This document shows positions 17,072-25,954 of a DNA stretch of 33,740 nucleotides, piece by piece. A program made the translations under genes and the position numbers. Each line of letters starts with the position of its first letter. The stretch's first letter is position 1. The stretch covers positions 1 to 33,740 of the forward strand of contig JAFXJR010000115.1 of assembly GCA_017532145.1 (NCBI GenBank). The letters are read 5' to 3'. The notes beneath the pieces are model-generated. The model had not been told where the DNA came from and did not search any database. It worked only from the letters and a program-made list of their open reading frames with translations. The DNA is from Lachnospiraceae bacterium (GTDB lineage: Bacteria; Bacillota; Clostridia; Lachnospirales; Lachnospiraceae).

Positions 17072-18463
17072 TTATTCCTTGATTCTCCTAAACTTCGCCA
17101 GAAAAAATCCGTCTGTTTCATGTGTTCCTGGCAGAAACTGCAGGTAGCCCTCCTGAGCCGTCTGCCTTTCGGGTATCTGAGACAATACCTGGTCTATCTC
17201 TACTGCCTCAAAGGGATAGTTTTCCAGAAACCAATGCCGGATATCCTCATTTTCTTCCTCTCGTATGGTACAAGTACTGTAGAGCAAAATACCACCTACC
17301 TTGACATATTTCCATACCGTATCCAGAATAGTTTTCTGTAAAGCAGGCAATTCTTCCAACATTTGTTCTGTCAGCTGATACCGAATATCCCTCTTTTTTC
17401 CCAAAACTCCCAGCCCGGAACAGGGTAAATCTGCCAATACCACATCTGCCTTTTCCTCCAAAGACTGATCGAAAACTCTGGCATCAAACACCTGTACCTG
17501 AAGATGGGAACAGCACATCCGCTCTGCATTTTCTTCTATCAGCCTGGTCTTTTCCTCCGAAATATCTCTGGATAATACCTGGCCTGTACCTCTTAGCTTT
17601 TCTGCTACATGGATACTCTTTCCTCCCGGAGCAGCACAGACATCCACCACCAGATTCCCTTCCTGAATACCTGCACACTCCACACAAAACATCGAGCTTA
17701 CATCCTGTACCATAAAGGCTCCCTCTGCAAATCCCGCCAACCTTCTGACACCTTCCAGATGCGTCAGATTATAGGCATAAGGAAGATAGGGATGAAGCTG
17801 AATCGCCACTCCCTGTGCTGCCATTTCCTCCAACAGCCTCTCCCTTTCTTCTCCCTCTAAGCTTTCCCGAAAACGAATCGTTACCGGATGGATTCGTAAT
17901 AAATCCTGCAGTATTCTCTCTGTCCTCTCCATTCCATAGCGTTTCAGCCAGATTTCCACCAGCTGCTCGGGCATGGAATACAGAACAGAAAGGTAGCTTA
18001 CCGGAGATTGAACAGGGTCAGGATAGAACCTGCCCTCTGCTATCTCCTTTTTATTTCTGGCTATACTTCTAAGCACACCATTAACAAACCCCTTTAACGA
18101 TTGAAACCTTCTTTTGGAAGCCAGCTTTACCGCCTCATTACAGACGGCTGAATCCGGGATTCCATCCATAAAAAGCAGCTGATACACACTCATCCTAAGA
18201 AGACTTCTTATCAATGGCTTCATTTTCTGCACAGGAGTCTTGGAGAAGGCATCCAACACATAGTCCAGCTGTAATCTACGCTCCAGTACTCCCTCTGTCA
18301 GCCTTTTAATAAACGCCTTTTCCCTAACCGGAAGATAGTCGTGCTTATCCAATACATTTTTAATCAGTATATTACTATAGGTACCCTGCCGTTCCATTTC
18401 CAACAGCATATCCAGTACCAGTTCCCTTGTATTCATCGTTATGACTCTGCTCCTTTTAGTCAT
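17072..18463 (-). CDS. rsmB: 16S rRNA (cytosine(967)-C(5))-methyltransferase RsmB
   Basis: Rossmann-fold SAM methyltransferase of about 463 residues. The N-terminal NusB-like RNA-binding domain runs from RELVLDMLLEME to about residue 135. The catalytic domain has VDVCAAPGGKSIHVAEKL for SAM binding, ADLPCSGLGVLGKKRDIRY, and LLYSTCTIREEENE with the catalytic-type Thr-Cys-Thr. The start is ambiguous. ATG 18463 overlaps the stop of the zinc peptidase gene (ATGACTAA), suggesting translational coupling. ATG 18436 gives the homologue-like MNTRELVLDM, but its AAGGAG is 13 bases away. It sits in the fmt-to-rlmN part of the operon. Confidence 0.93.
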   Translation of the reverse strand: MTKRSRVITMNTRELVLDMLLEMERQGTYSNILIKNVLDKHDYLPVREKAFIKRLTEGVLERRLQLDYVLDAFSKTPVQKMKPLIRSLLRMSVYQLLFMDGIPDSAVCNEAVKLASKRRFQSLKGFVNGVLRSIARNKKEIAEGRFYPDPVQSPVSYLSVLYSMPEQLVEIWLKRYGMERTERILQDLLRIHPVTIRFRESLEGEERERLLEEMAAQGVAIQLHPYLPYAYNLTHLEGVRRLAGFAEGAFMVQDVSSMFCVECAGIQEGNLVVDVCAAPGGKSIHVAEKLRGTGQVLSRDISEEKTRLIEENAERMCCSHLQVQVFDARVFDQSLEEKADVVLADLPCSGLGVLGKKRDIRYQLTEQMLEELPALQKTILDTVWKYVKVGGILLYSTCTIREEENEDIRHWFLENYPFEAVEIDQVLSQIPERQTAQEGYLQFLPGTHETDGFFLAKFRRIKE

Positions 18464-19154
18464 TATTTCTTCGATTTCCAAACAGTAACACCAGCCGCAA
18501 CAGCTGCAGTATGGAGGAAGCTGCTGCAGCTACATAGGTAAGAGCTGCAGCAGTCAATACCTTTTTACAATACTTCGTCTCCTGTCCTCCTGTAATACCA
18601 CAGCTTTCCAGCATAACAAGCGCCCTGGAGGAAGCATTAAATTCCACCGGCAGCGTCACCAGCTGGAACAGTACGGATAAGGAAAATACCCAGATACCTA
18701 TCTGTACCAGTGTACCATTCAGTCCCAAAAGGACACCCAATAAAACCATAGGGATACCCAGCTTAGAACCGATATTGGCTGCTGGTACCAACGTACTGCG
18801 CAGCTTCAATGGTAAATAACCCTTGTTATGCTGAATAGCATGTCCACATTCATGAGCTGCCACACCCAACGTTGCCACCGAAGCAGAATGGTAAGTGGAA
18901 TCGGAAAGCCTCAGCACCTTGTTTCTAGGATCATAATGGTCGCTAAGGCTGCCACTCACCTGCTCAATCCTTACATCATGAATCCCGGAAGCCTGAAGGA
19001 TACGAGAAGCTGCCTGAGCTCCTGTCATTCCGCTCAGTCCTCTTACTCCGGCATATTTTTGAAAAGTACTATTCATACTGGCACTGGCACCGATACAAAG
19101 CAAAGCCCCAATCAGAACCAGCACATAGGTTGGATCAAAATAAAAGCCTAGCAT
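18456..19154 (-). CDS. Membrane zinc metallopeptidase, YugP family
   Basis: Member of the Zn_peptidase_2 (YugP) family, 232 residues. An N-terminal TM (LVLIGALLCIGAS) is followed by a region typical of the family (SGMTGAQAASRIL, LSDHYDPRNKVLRLS). The zinc motif HECGH at about 101-105 lies within VAAHECGHAIQH, and there are two to three more hydrophobic segments (VLLGVLLGL, LVQIGIWVFSLSVLF, a C-terminal one). The substrate is unknown. The start is ATG 19154: GGAGG at 19163-19167 lies eight bases upstream, inside the first codons of a longer frame. The stop overlaps the rsmB start. This gene between fmt and rsmB is common in Clostridia, though its role there is not established. Confidence 0.9.
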   Translation of the reverse strand: MLGFYFDPTYVLVLIGALLCIGASASMNSTFQKYAGVRGLSGMTGAQAASRILQASGIHDVRIEQVSGSLSDHYDPRNKVLRLSDSTYHSASVATLGVAAHECGHAIQHNKGYLPLKLRSTLVPAANIGSKLGIPMVLLGVLLGLNGTLVQIGIWVFSLSVLFQLVTLPVEFNASSRALVMLESCGITGGQETKYCKKVLTAAALTYVAAAASSILQLLRLVLLFGNRRNND

Positions 19155-19254
19155 AGAATCTACCTCCATTCATTGTCATCAGGGTTCTTCTTTTCTATAT
19201 ATGCTTATTCCGTATGACTTATCTTGGGGAAACGATGATTTAATCAGCGTTTTC

Positions 19255-20196
19255 TTAGACACATCCCAGGAAGGTTCCTTCCATCAGAGGATAGCCCAAC
19301 AGGAAATCCCGAACCTTCATCCGCTTCTTTCCCTCCAGCTGAACCTCTGTAATCTTTAGTAAATATTTCCCTGTTTTTACATAGAAAGCATCCTTTTCTA
19401 CCTTCACGATGCTACCGACTTCCTGATCTTCATTCCGGTCATCCTCTACCGGCTCACTTTCCCATATTTTCAGGGTCTTTTTCTGATAATAAGTATACGC
19501 ACTGGGCCAGGAATTTAGTCCTCTCACCAGTCGGTCAATGTAGTAAGCATCCTGATTCCAGTCAATCCTTCCCAGAGACTTTTTCAGCATAGAAGCATAG
19601 CTGGCTTCCTCCTCCTTCTGCTTTTCAGGACAAACCTTACCCTCTTCTATCTTTTCCAATGCATCCACAATCAATTCAGCACCGGCCTGACTTAACTTGT
19701 CATGGAGCGACTCTCCTGTTTCTTTTTTTGTAATAGGCACTTTACACTGAAACAGCATATCTCCTGTATCCAGTCCCTTGTCCATCTGCATAATGGTAAT
19801 TCCTGTTTCCGTTTCTCCCTGGATGATTGCCCACTGAATAGGAGCCGCGCCCCGATAACGGGGAAGAAGGGAGGCATGAATATTCACACAGCCAAATCGG
19901 GGCAGCTGTAAAATCTCGGAGGAAAGAATCTGACCAAAAGCTGCCACCACAAAGATGTCCGCACCAAAATTGCGCAGCTGCTCTACTACTTCTACTTCTT
20001 TTATTTTATCAGGCTGCAATACCAAAACATCATGCTTCAATGCACAGACCTTTACTGGCGGCATCTGCAGTTCCTTTCCTCTGCCCTTTGGCTTATCAGG
20101 CTGGGTCACTACTGCTGCTACCTCATGTCCGGCCTGCAGAATAGCTTCCAGAGCAGCAACTGCAAAATCAGGTGTTCCCATAAACACTATTTTCAT
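19255..20196 (-). CDS. fmt: Methionyl-tRNA formyltransferase
   Basis: Cytoplasmic enzyme of 313 residues that formylates initiator Met-tRNA with 10-formyl-THF. MKIVFMGTPDFAVAALEAIL is the expected start. The catalytic-site NIHASLLPRYRGAAPIQWAI carries the Asn, His and SLLPxYRGAAP motif, and GLDTGDM supplies the catalytic aspartate. A C-terminal tRNA-binding domain contains RGLNSWPSAYTYYQKKTLKIW. I start at ATG 20196, with AAGGAG at 20206-20211; the open frame continues 20 codons upstream without family similarity. It lies 68 bp after def, the usual functional pair: formylation and later deformylation of the start methionine. Confidence 0.97.
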   Translation of the reverse strand: MKIVFMGTPDFAVAALEAILQAGHEVAAVVTQPDKPKGRGKELQMPPVKVCALKHDVLVLQPDKIKEVEVVEQLRNFGADIFVVAAFGQILSSEILQLPRFGCVNIHASLLPRYRGAAPIQWAIIQGETETGITIMQMDKGLDTGDMLFQCKVPITKKETGESLHDKLSQAGAELIVDALEKIEEGKVCPEKQKEEEASYASMLKKSLGRIDWNQDAYYIDRLVRGLNSWPSAYTYYQKKTLKIWESEPVEDDRNEDQEVGSIVKVEKDAFYVKTGKYLLKITEVQLEGKKRMKVRDFLLGYPLMEGTFLGCV

Positions 20197-20264
20197 CCTA
20201 TGGTTCTCCTTTCCAATGACGAATCTTATCCCCATCAATAACCCTTTGGGGAACATTTCATGGT

Positions 20265-20744
20265 TTAAACTTCATCCTCTGGGATTTCCAAATCCTCTAA
20301 TTCCCCTTCTACCAGTTCTACATACAGCTTGCCATCCAGATGATCCAGCTCATGGAAGATAGCCCTGGCCAAAAGCTCCATCCCCTCCAATTCAAAAAGC
20401 TCCATCTTTTCATTATAAGCCTGTATCTTAACATAATTAGGTCTGGTTACAATCCCTGTTTTTCCAGGTACACTCAGACATCCCTCATTGCCGGTCTGTT
20501 CTCCGCTGGTTTCCAGGATTTTGGGATTAATCAGCACCAGAGGATCCTCTCCGGTTACATCAATAACAACAATTCGTTTTAGGACTCCTACCTGGGGAGC
20601 TGCCAACCCTACGCCATTAGCCTCATACATGGTTTCCAGCATATCTTCTATCAGTTCCTGAATCCGTGGTGTAATTTCCTTAACTTCCTTACAGGTCTTA
20701 TTTAATACCTCATCTCCCATTTCTCTTATGTTTCTGACTGCCAT
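20265..20744 (-). CDS. def: Peptide deformylase
   Basis: Metalloenzyme of 159 residues that removes the formyl group from nascent proteins. All three motifs are visible: GVGLAAPQVG (44-53), EGCLS (87-91, Cys metal ligand) and HELDH (131-135, His ligands and catalytic Glu). The length is typical of a type 1 enzyme without long insertions. The start is ATG after AAAGGAAAGGATAGTT. It lies 113 bp after priA; that gap shows no clear regulatory element. Confidence 0.97.
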   Translation of the reverse strand: MAVRNIREMGDEVLNKTCKEVKEITPRIQELIEDMLETMYEANGVGLAAPQVGVLKRIVVIDVTGEDPLVLINPKILETSGEQTGNEGCLSVPGKTGIVTRPNYVKIQAYNEKMELFELEGMELLARAIFHELDHLDGKLYVELVEGELEDLEIPEDEV

Positions 20745-20857
20745 AACTATCCTTTCCTTTCTTTGTCTTTTTTATTATTTTCCCTGTCTGCCTTCTATCT
20801 GTTTTACTAGGCAAAAATCCTTATTCTGTTCCTTGTTTTATTGCATTTTACTTTGTA

Positions 20858-23149
20858 TTAATATCCTCTTATGGGGTCAAAATCAAACTGTACCATTTCC
20901 TGTTTTAATCTGCCCTGCTGCCGCTCCTGCTCTATCCAGGCTTCCAGCAGATCCTTTACCTGAATCAATCTGCCATAATCGACACATTTAATATACAATA
21001 CATTTCTGTAAATATCCTGAAGCTTTCCAATAGAGGCAGGAGCCGGACCCACAAGCTGAAGTACAGGAGGGACTTCTCTAAAAGCAGCTCTCACTCTGTT
21101 TGCCATTTCTTCCGCCAGCCGGACAGTCATCTTCTCCACCGGTGAAGCTGCCAGAACAGCCAGCATATGAGCAGCTGGAGGATAGAGCATCATCTCCCGG
21201 TAAACCATTTCCTCCTCATAGAAGCTCTGATAATCCTGGTTGGCAGCATGGCGAATACAGTAATGCTCCGGATCATAGGTCTGAATCACTACCTCTCCGG
21301 ATTTCTCACCTCTTCCGGCTCTTCCTGCTGCCTGTGCCAGCAACTGGAAGGTTCTCTCTGCTGCCCGATAGTCATTCACATACAAAGACAAATCGGCAGC
21401 CAGAATACCTACCAGGGTTACATTGGGAAAATCATGCCCCTTTACAATCATCTGTGTTCCCAACAAAATATCTGCCTCTCCATTAGCAAAACCGTTCAGA
21501 ATTTTCTCGTAGCTTTCTTTTTTTCCAGTGGTATCTGCATCCATACGCAACACTCTTGCTTGGGAAAACTCCCGCCCAAGCAGTTCTTCAATCTGCTGTG
21601 TTCCTGCCCGAAAGCCCAGAATATACTTGGAACCACAGTCCGGACAATGACTGACTCCTTCTCTGGTATAGCCGCAATAATGACAAACCAGTCTGCCTTT
21701 TCCCTGTCCCCACTCTCTATGCTCTGATAAGGCTACATCACAATGGGGGCACTTCATCACATAACCACAGGCACGACAGGATACAAAACCTGCATAGCCC
21801 CGCCTGTTTAAAAAAAGAATAATCTGCTCTTTTTTTTTCAGCCTGTCCTCTATCAGCTCCTGTAGTCTTTTGCTAAATACAGAACGATTACCTGACCTAA
21901 GCTCCTCTCTTAAATCCACTATAGAAACTGCCGGCAGTTGTCCTCCTGCCTGCCTGACGGTCAGCTCATACAGACGATAGCTTCCCTGTTTTGCCCGGGA
22001 ATAAGCCTCCAAAGAGGGAGTGGCTGAACCTAAAACTACAAAGGCATCCTGCATGGAGGCCAGCTTTTCTGCCGTTTCTCTGGCATGATATCTGGGCATG
22101 GACTCACTCTTATAAGCACCCTCATGCTCCTCATCAATAATAATCAGCCCCAGATTGGCAAAGGGGGTAAATAAAGCGGATCGGGGACCTATGATTACAT
22201 CAATTTCCCCTTTTTTTGCTCTCTCACATTGATCATACCTTTCTCCTGCGGAAAGGCTGGAATTGATGACAGATACCCTGCTGCCAAAACGCAGATAGAA
22301 TCTAAGCAGGGTCTGATAGGTTAGAGCAATCTCAGGAATCAGCACAATTACCTGCTTTCCCCTTTCCACCATCCCTGCAATCAAAGCCAGATAAACCTCT
22401 GTCTTTCCACTGCCGGTAATTCCATAAATCAAACAGGTACTTCTGCTTCCTTTATCATAGTGCTGCAGCATATCCTCTGCCGCAGTCTGCTGCTCCAAAC
22501 TTAAGACTTTCGAGCTGCCATAGGCAGCCTTTCTGGTATCTGCTGCCTTTTCCATCCCCTGTACCGGATTTCGATAGCCGGACTGAATGGCAATCCGGAT
22601 AGCTCCCTGTTTCTCCAGACGGTAAACCGTCTGAGAAGAAACATGCAGCTTTTCTGTAATTAATCGCATAGGCAGGGGACTCATCTGCAGCAGTTCCTTT
22701 AACAGTCTGGCCTGTGCTGTACTCCTTTTTTTCTCACACCTTGCCAGCAGCTCTGCCGCTTCTTCCTGTGATAACAGAAGATGGCAGCTTTTTTCCTCCA
22801 GTGCCTTTACCTTCCGCTTAACCGGAATCACGGTTTTTAATGCAGTAATCAAAGTGGAACCATACTGCTCCTTCATCCAGACAGCCAATTCAATAAAACG
22901 ATTCTCTGCCCGTACCTCTCCTTCCTGTACTGCCACAATCTGCTTTAATTTTTCTACAGGAAATTCTGCCCGATCTGTTACCTCCAGTACATAGCCTTTT
23001 TTCAGTTGATTGCCTGCTCCAAAAGGAACAGATACACAGGTGCCTGGCAAAATTTTCCCCCGATATTCCTGAGGAATCAGATACTGGAAAGGGCGATCCA
23101 GCTTTTCATGCGAGATGTCGATTATAATGTTTGCAAATTTTCCTTCCAT
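20858..23149 (-). CDS. priA: Primosomal protein N' (replication restart helicase PriA)
   Basis: ATP-dependent 3'-5' DNA helicase of 763 residues that reloads the replisome at stalled forks. An N-terminal DNA-binding region is followed by a winged-helix part (about 140-175). Walker A is GITGSGKT (243-250) and the DEAH-type motif is IIIDEEHEGAYK. A zinc-binding insertion has four Cys pairs (CRACGYVMKCPHC, CHYCGY, CPDCGS). The helicase C-terminal motif QAAGRAGRG is present. The start is ATG with AAAGGAG five bases upstream and overlaps the end of murE by 28 bp, which points to coupled translation. Confidence 0.97.
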   Translation of the reverse strand: MEGKFANIIIDISHEKLDRPFQYLIPQEYRGKILPGTCVSVPFGAGNQLKKGYVLEVTDRAEFPVEKLKQIVAVQEGEVRAENRFIELAVWMKEQYGSTLITALKTVIPVKRKVKALEEKSCHLLLSQEEAAELLARCEKKRSTAQARLLKELLQMSPLPMRLITEKLHVSSQTVYRLEKQGAIRIAIQSGYRNPVQGMEKAADTRKAAYGSSKVLSLEQQTAAEDMLQHYDKGSRSTCLIYGITGSGKTEVYLALIAGMVERGKQVIVLIPEIALTYQTLLRFYLRFGSRVSVINSSLSAGERYDQCERAKKGEIDVIIGPRSALFTPFANLGLIIIDEEHEGAYKSESMPRYHARETAEKLASMQDAFVVLGSATPSLEAYSRAKQGSYRLYELTVRQAGGQLPAVSIVDLREELRSGNRSVFSKRLQELIEDRLKKKEQIILFLNRRGYAGFVSCRACGYVMKCPHCDVALSEHREWGQGKGRLVCHYCGYTREGVSHCPDCGSKYILGFRAGTQQIEELLGREFSQARVLRMDADTTGKKESYEKILNGFANGEADILLGTQMIVKGHDFPNVTLVGILAADLSLYVNDYRAAERTFQLLAQAAGRAGRGEKSGEVVIQTYDPEHYCIRHAANQDYQSFYEEEMVYREMMLYPPAAHMLAVLAASPVEKMTVRLAEEMANRVRAAFREVPPVLQLVGPAPASIGKLQDIYRNVLYIKCVDYGRLIQVKDLLEAWIEQERQQGRLKQEMVQFDFDPIRGY

Positions 23150-24627
23150 CCTCGCTCCTTTAAAATATCCCGGATTAGCTCTCTTTCATCCATTGGATAT
23201 TTCACTCCCTTTATCTCCTGATAGTCCTCATGACCCTTACCCGCAAGTACAATAATATCTCCCGGCTGTCCATGGTCAATGACATAGGCAATGGCCTCTC
23301 TGCGGTCACAGATTTCCACATAGTCTCCCTCCGTCCTTCCCATTCCGATTTTAATATCCTCAATAATCGCCTGAGGCTCCTCAAATCTGGGATTATCCGA
23401 AGTAATAATCGTCAAGTCTGCCAATCTGCCGCTTACCTCTCCCATTTCATACCGCCGAATTTTGGAACGGTTGCCTCCACAACCAAACAGGCAGATTAAA
23501 CGGTTGGGCTGATATTCCCGCAGTGTAGTTAAAAGACTCTCTAAACTCATGGCATTGTGAGCATAGTCAATCATAAGGGTAAACTCATCTGATACCCGAA
23601 TCATCTCAATCCGCCCCTTTACCCTCACCTCCCGAAAGGCACTTCTCATCGTCTCTTCTTTTACACCGAAATGTCTGCAGATAGCGATTGCTGTCAAAGC
23701 ATTATAGACACTGAACCTTCCTGGTGTAATCACCTCCACGGAAAAATCCATCAGCCCCCTTACTTCAAACAGCACACCTAATTCTCCCGGTTTTTTAATT
23801 AATTTCAGATTTTCAGCCCTTAAATCGGCCTCCTTATGGAAGCCATAGGTTTCCAATTCACAGGTATGCCCCTGAGCTACCTGTTCAAAATGGCTGTCAT
23901 CTCTGTTCATCATCCCTACCTTGCACTGTCGAAAGAGCAGACCTTTACAACGTAAATAATCTTCAAAATCCTTATGCTCATTGGGTCCGATATGATCCGG
24001 TTCTATATTGGTAAAAATGCCATAGTCAAAGCAAAATCCCTGAGTACGATGCAGCATCAAACCCTGAGAGGAAACCTCCATAACCACCACATTACAGCCC
24101 TGGTCTGCCATCTGCCTGAAATACTGCTGCAATAGCCAGGATTCCGGTGTGGTATTAACTGCATGAATCCTTTCCTGACCAATAATTACCTCTATGGTAC
24201 CAATGAGTCCTACCTTATAGCCTGCATGCTCCAGAATGGATTTTACCAGATAGGTAGTGGTGGTCTTCCCTTTGGTTCCGGTAATGCCAATAATCTTCAT
24301 TTCCCTAGCCGGATGACCAAACCAGGCTGCGGAGAGAAATGCCATGGCATAACGGGTATCTGCCACCCGAAGCACCGTTACCTCCTTCGCCACCTCTCCT
24401 GCTCCTTCCAGCGAAACCTCCTTTTCCACTACCAGTATCCTGGCCCCCTGCCGAACCACTTCTGCAGCAAAATCGTGACCATCCACATTGGTCCCCACAA
24501 TACATAGAAAAAGACACCCCTCTATTACCTTCCTGGAATCATATACCACAGCAGTCACATCCCTGTCCATGGAACCAGTTACCCATTCATACTTTAAATC
24601 TTCTAATAAATCGCTTAATAATGCCAT
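23122..24627 (-). CDS. murE: UDP-MurNAc-L-Ala-D-Glu--meso-diaminopimelate ligase
   Basis: Mur ligase of 501 residues adding the third stem-peptide residue. The ATP loop GTKGKTTT is at 117-124. The carbamylated-lysine position is Lys228 (YLRCKGLLF). DYAHN is at 354-358. DNPR at 411-414 is the motif that marks specificity for meso-diaminopimelate rather than L-Lys. It is separated from the dcw cluster and instead heads the priA-def-fmt operon, overlapping priA by 28 bp. The start is ATG with a GGAG/AAGGGG-rich leader. Clostridia can have a second murE-like gene, which I cannot check here. Confidence 0.95.
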   Translation of the reverse strand: MALLSDLLEDLKYEWVTGSMDRDVTAVVYDSRKVIEGCLFLCIVGTNVDGHDFAAEVVRQGARILVVEKEVSLEGAGEVAKEVTVLRVADTRYAMAFLSAAWFGHPAREMKIIGITGTKGKTTTTYLVKSILEHAGYKVGLIGTIEVIIGQERIHAVNTTPESWLLQQYFRQMADQGCNVVVMEVSSQGLMLHRTQGFCFDYGIFTNIEPDHIGPNEHKDFEDYLRCKGLLFRQCKVGMMNRDDSHFEQVAQGHTCELETYGFHKEADLRAENLKLIKKPGELGVLFEVRGLMDFSVEVITPGRFSVYNALTAIAICRHFGVKEETMRSAFREVRVKGRIEMIRVSDEFTLMIDYAHNAMSLESLLTTLREYQPNRLICLFGCGGNRSKIRRYEMGEVSGRLADLTIITSDNPRFEEPQAIIEDIKIGMGRTEGDYVEICDRREAIAYVIDHGQPGDIIVLAGKGHEDYQEIKGVKYPMDERELIRDILKERGWKENLQTL

Positions 24628-24884
24628 CTTAATCCCCTTACTCCTTTCAGAGTCTTTTATGCATAAGAATGCTTACCTATAAAAATAGTATTACAAAAGA
24701 ATAGCATGTAAAACCATATTTTTCAACTTATATACTCAAGTATCTGCTCTGTGCAAAGACTTTTAAAAAGTTTTTAGGAAATTCATTTTTTTTAAAGAAA
24801 ATAAACACATTTTTTTCACATTTAAAGGGTATATTATAGGCAGGATAGTTGAAAACTCACTATCTCCCCCCTCATAAGAAATGC
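24628..24884. other. AT-rich intergenic region between murE and the kinase gene
   Basis: About 257 bases with no convincing gene. It holds a probable murE promoter (24685-24712). Near 24830-24840, a TATAAT-like box reads on the minus strand and a TATATTATAG box reads on the plus strand. A small inverted repeat GATAGT/ACTATC lies at about 24844-24863. A bidirectional hairpin terminator follows at 24885-24912. Confidence 0.5.
24685..24712 (-). promoter_or_regulatory. Possible promoter for murE operon
   Basis: On the minus strand, TTTACA (24707-24712) and TACTAT (24685-24690) are spaced by 16 bases, placing transcription start about 50 bases before the murE ATG. The -10 match is weak (4 of 6). 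Another box, TATAAT, at about 24832-24837 could give a longer leader. Confidence 0.35.
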
Positions 24885-24912
24885 GAAAAGTCCGGTATCA
24901 TCCGGGCTTTTC
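24885..24912. terminator. Bidirectional hairpin terminator after the PfkB-family gene
   Basis: An 11-bp stem (GAAAAGTCCGG with CCGGGCTTTTC, one G-U pair) has a six-base loop and A-rich and T-rich bases at the stem feet, allowing termination in either direction. It lies 25 bases downstream of the kinase stop on the minus strand. Confidence 0.7.
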
Positions 24913-24936
24913 TGCGTCTATATTCTGTCTTTTTTA

Positions 24937-25863
24937 TTATCTTCTTTCCACCTGTACCTTTTCTACCAGTTCCTCCACCAGCTGTTGAGAAATGTCCCCA
25001 TTTTCCAAAGTTGCTGCATTGGCAGCAGAAATGGCAGCCGCATATTTCAGTGCTGTCACCCCATCCTTCTGTTTCAATAAAGACATGGCATAAGCAGCCA
25101 CCACTCCATCTCCACAGCCTACGGTATTTACCGTTTTTACCAAGGGTACTTTCGCCCATAATACGTTTTCTTTTGTAATGGAAATCAGCCCTTTTTTCCC
25201 CATAGAGACTACCACATGACCAATCCCCTTTTGCAACAGTTCTTTTCCAGCCTCTGTCAGTTCCTCTATATCCCTTAACCTATGCCCTACCAGATATTCC
25301 AGTTCCTTTTGGTTGGGCTTAATCATAAAAGGACCTGCTTCCACTCCCTGTACCAAAGCTTCTCCACTGGTATCCAATATACATTTTTTTCCTTCTTTTT
25401 GGGCAATTTTGATTAACTTCTTGTAGATATCTGTTGGTATACCTCTGGCCACACTGCCTGACATCACTAACAGCTCTGAAGCTACTACTGCCTGTCTATA
25501 ATCTTTTAAAAACTGTTCCATCTCCTGAGGCGATACCACTGGTCCCGGCTCCAACAGCTCCGTCACATATCCATCCTCTGCCAAAACGTTGATACTGGTT
25601 CTTGTTTCCCCTGCCACCCAGGTAAAACGGCAGTCTGTCTGAATCTTTTTCATACAGCTTTCTATAAACTCTCCGGTATACCCTCCCAGAAAGCCGGAAG
25701 TCATCACCTGATATCCATACTGCCTGAGTATTTTCGTGACATTAATTCCCTTTCCTCCTGCCATATTATGCACTGTTCGCATCCGGTTAACCTGCCCTAA
25801 CATCAGCATACCTGTAGTATAGGTTTTATCTACAGCCGGATTCAATGTTACTGTTAAAATCAT
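24937..25863 (-). CDS. PfkB-family 1-phosphofructokinase / tagatose-6-phosphate kinase
   Basis: Cytoplasmic sugar-phosphate kinase of about 308 residues in the LacC/FruK branch of the ribokinase superfamily. The MILTVTLNPAVDKTY start, the GGKGINVTKILRQYG substrate motif and NTVGCGDGVVAAYA, with the catalytic Asp, are all typical. The motif is GCGD here rather than the common GAGD. The start is set at ATG 25863 by homology. AAGGAG lies 11 bases upstream, slightly far, and the open frame extends 16 codons further. No PTS transporter or deoR-type regulator adjoins it, so the substrate (fructose-1-P or tagatose-6-P) cannot be decided. It lies 91 bp after recJ and may be co-transcribed with it. 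Confidence 0.85.
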   Translation of the reverse strand: MILTVTLNPAVDKTYTTGMLMLGQVNRMRTVHNMAGGKGINVTKILRQYGYQVMTSGFLGGYTGEFIESCMKKIQTDCRFTWVAGETRTSINVLAEDGYVTELLEPGPVVSPQEMEQFLKDYRQAVVASELLVMSGSVARGIPTDIYKKLIKIAQKEGKKCILDTSGEALVQGVEAGPFMIKPNQKELEYLVGHRLRDIEELTEAGKELLQKGIGHVVVSMGKKGLISITKENVLWAKVPLVKTVNTVGCGDGVVAAYAMSLLKQKDGVTALKYAAAISAANAATLENGDISQQLVEELVEKVQVERR

Positions 25864-25954
25864 CCCTGTCTGTACTCCTTCCTGACAAAAACCATTTTTT
25901 AGATGAATCAAAGAATTTTTCGCTTCCAGTATGGTAAGTCGCCTGTTCTTTTTC

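Noticed and set aside
16709-17341. Plus-strand frame spanning the rlmN-rsmB gap
   Set aside because: It is antisense to rlmN and rsmB, without a ribosome binding site or domain; the gap itself shows only a weak AAGGTGA hairpin near 17042-17060.
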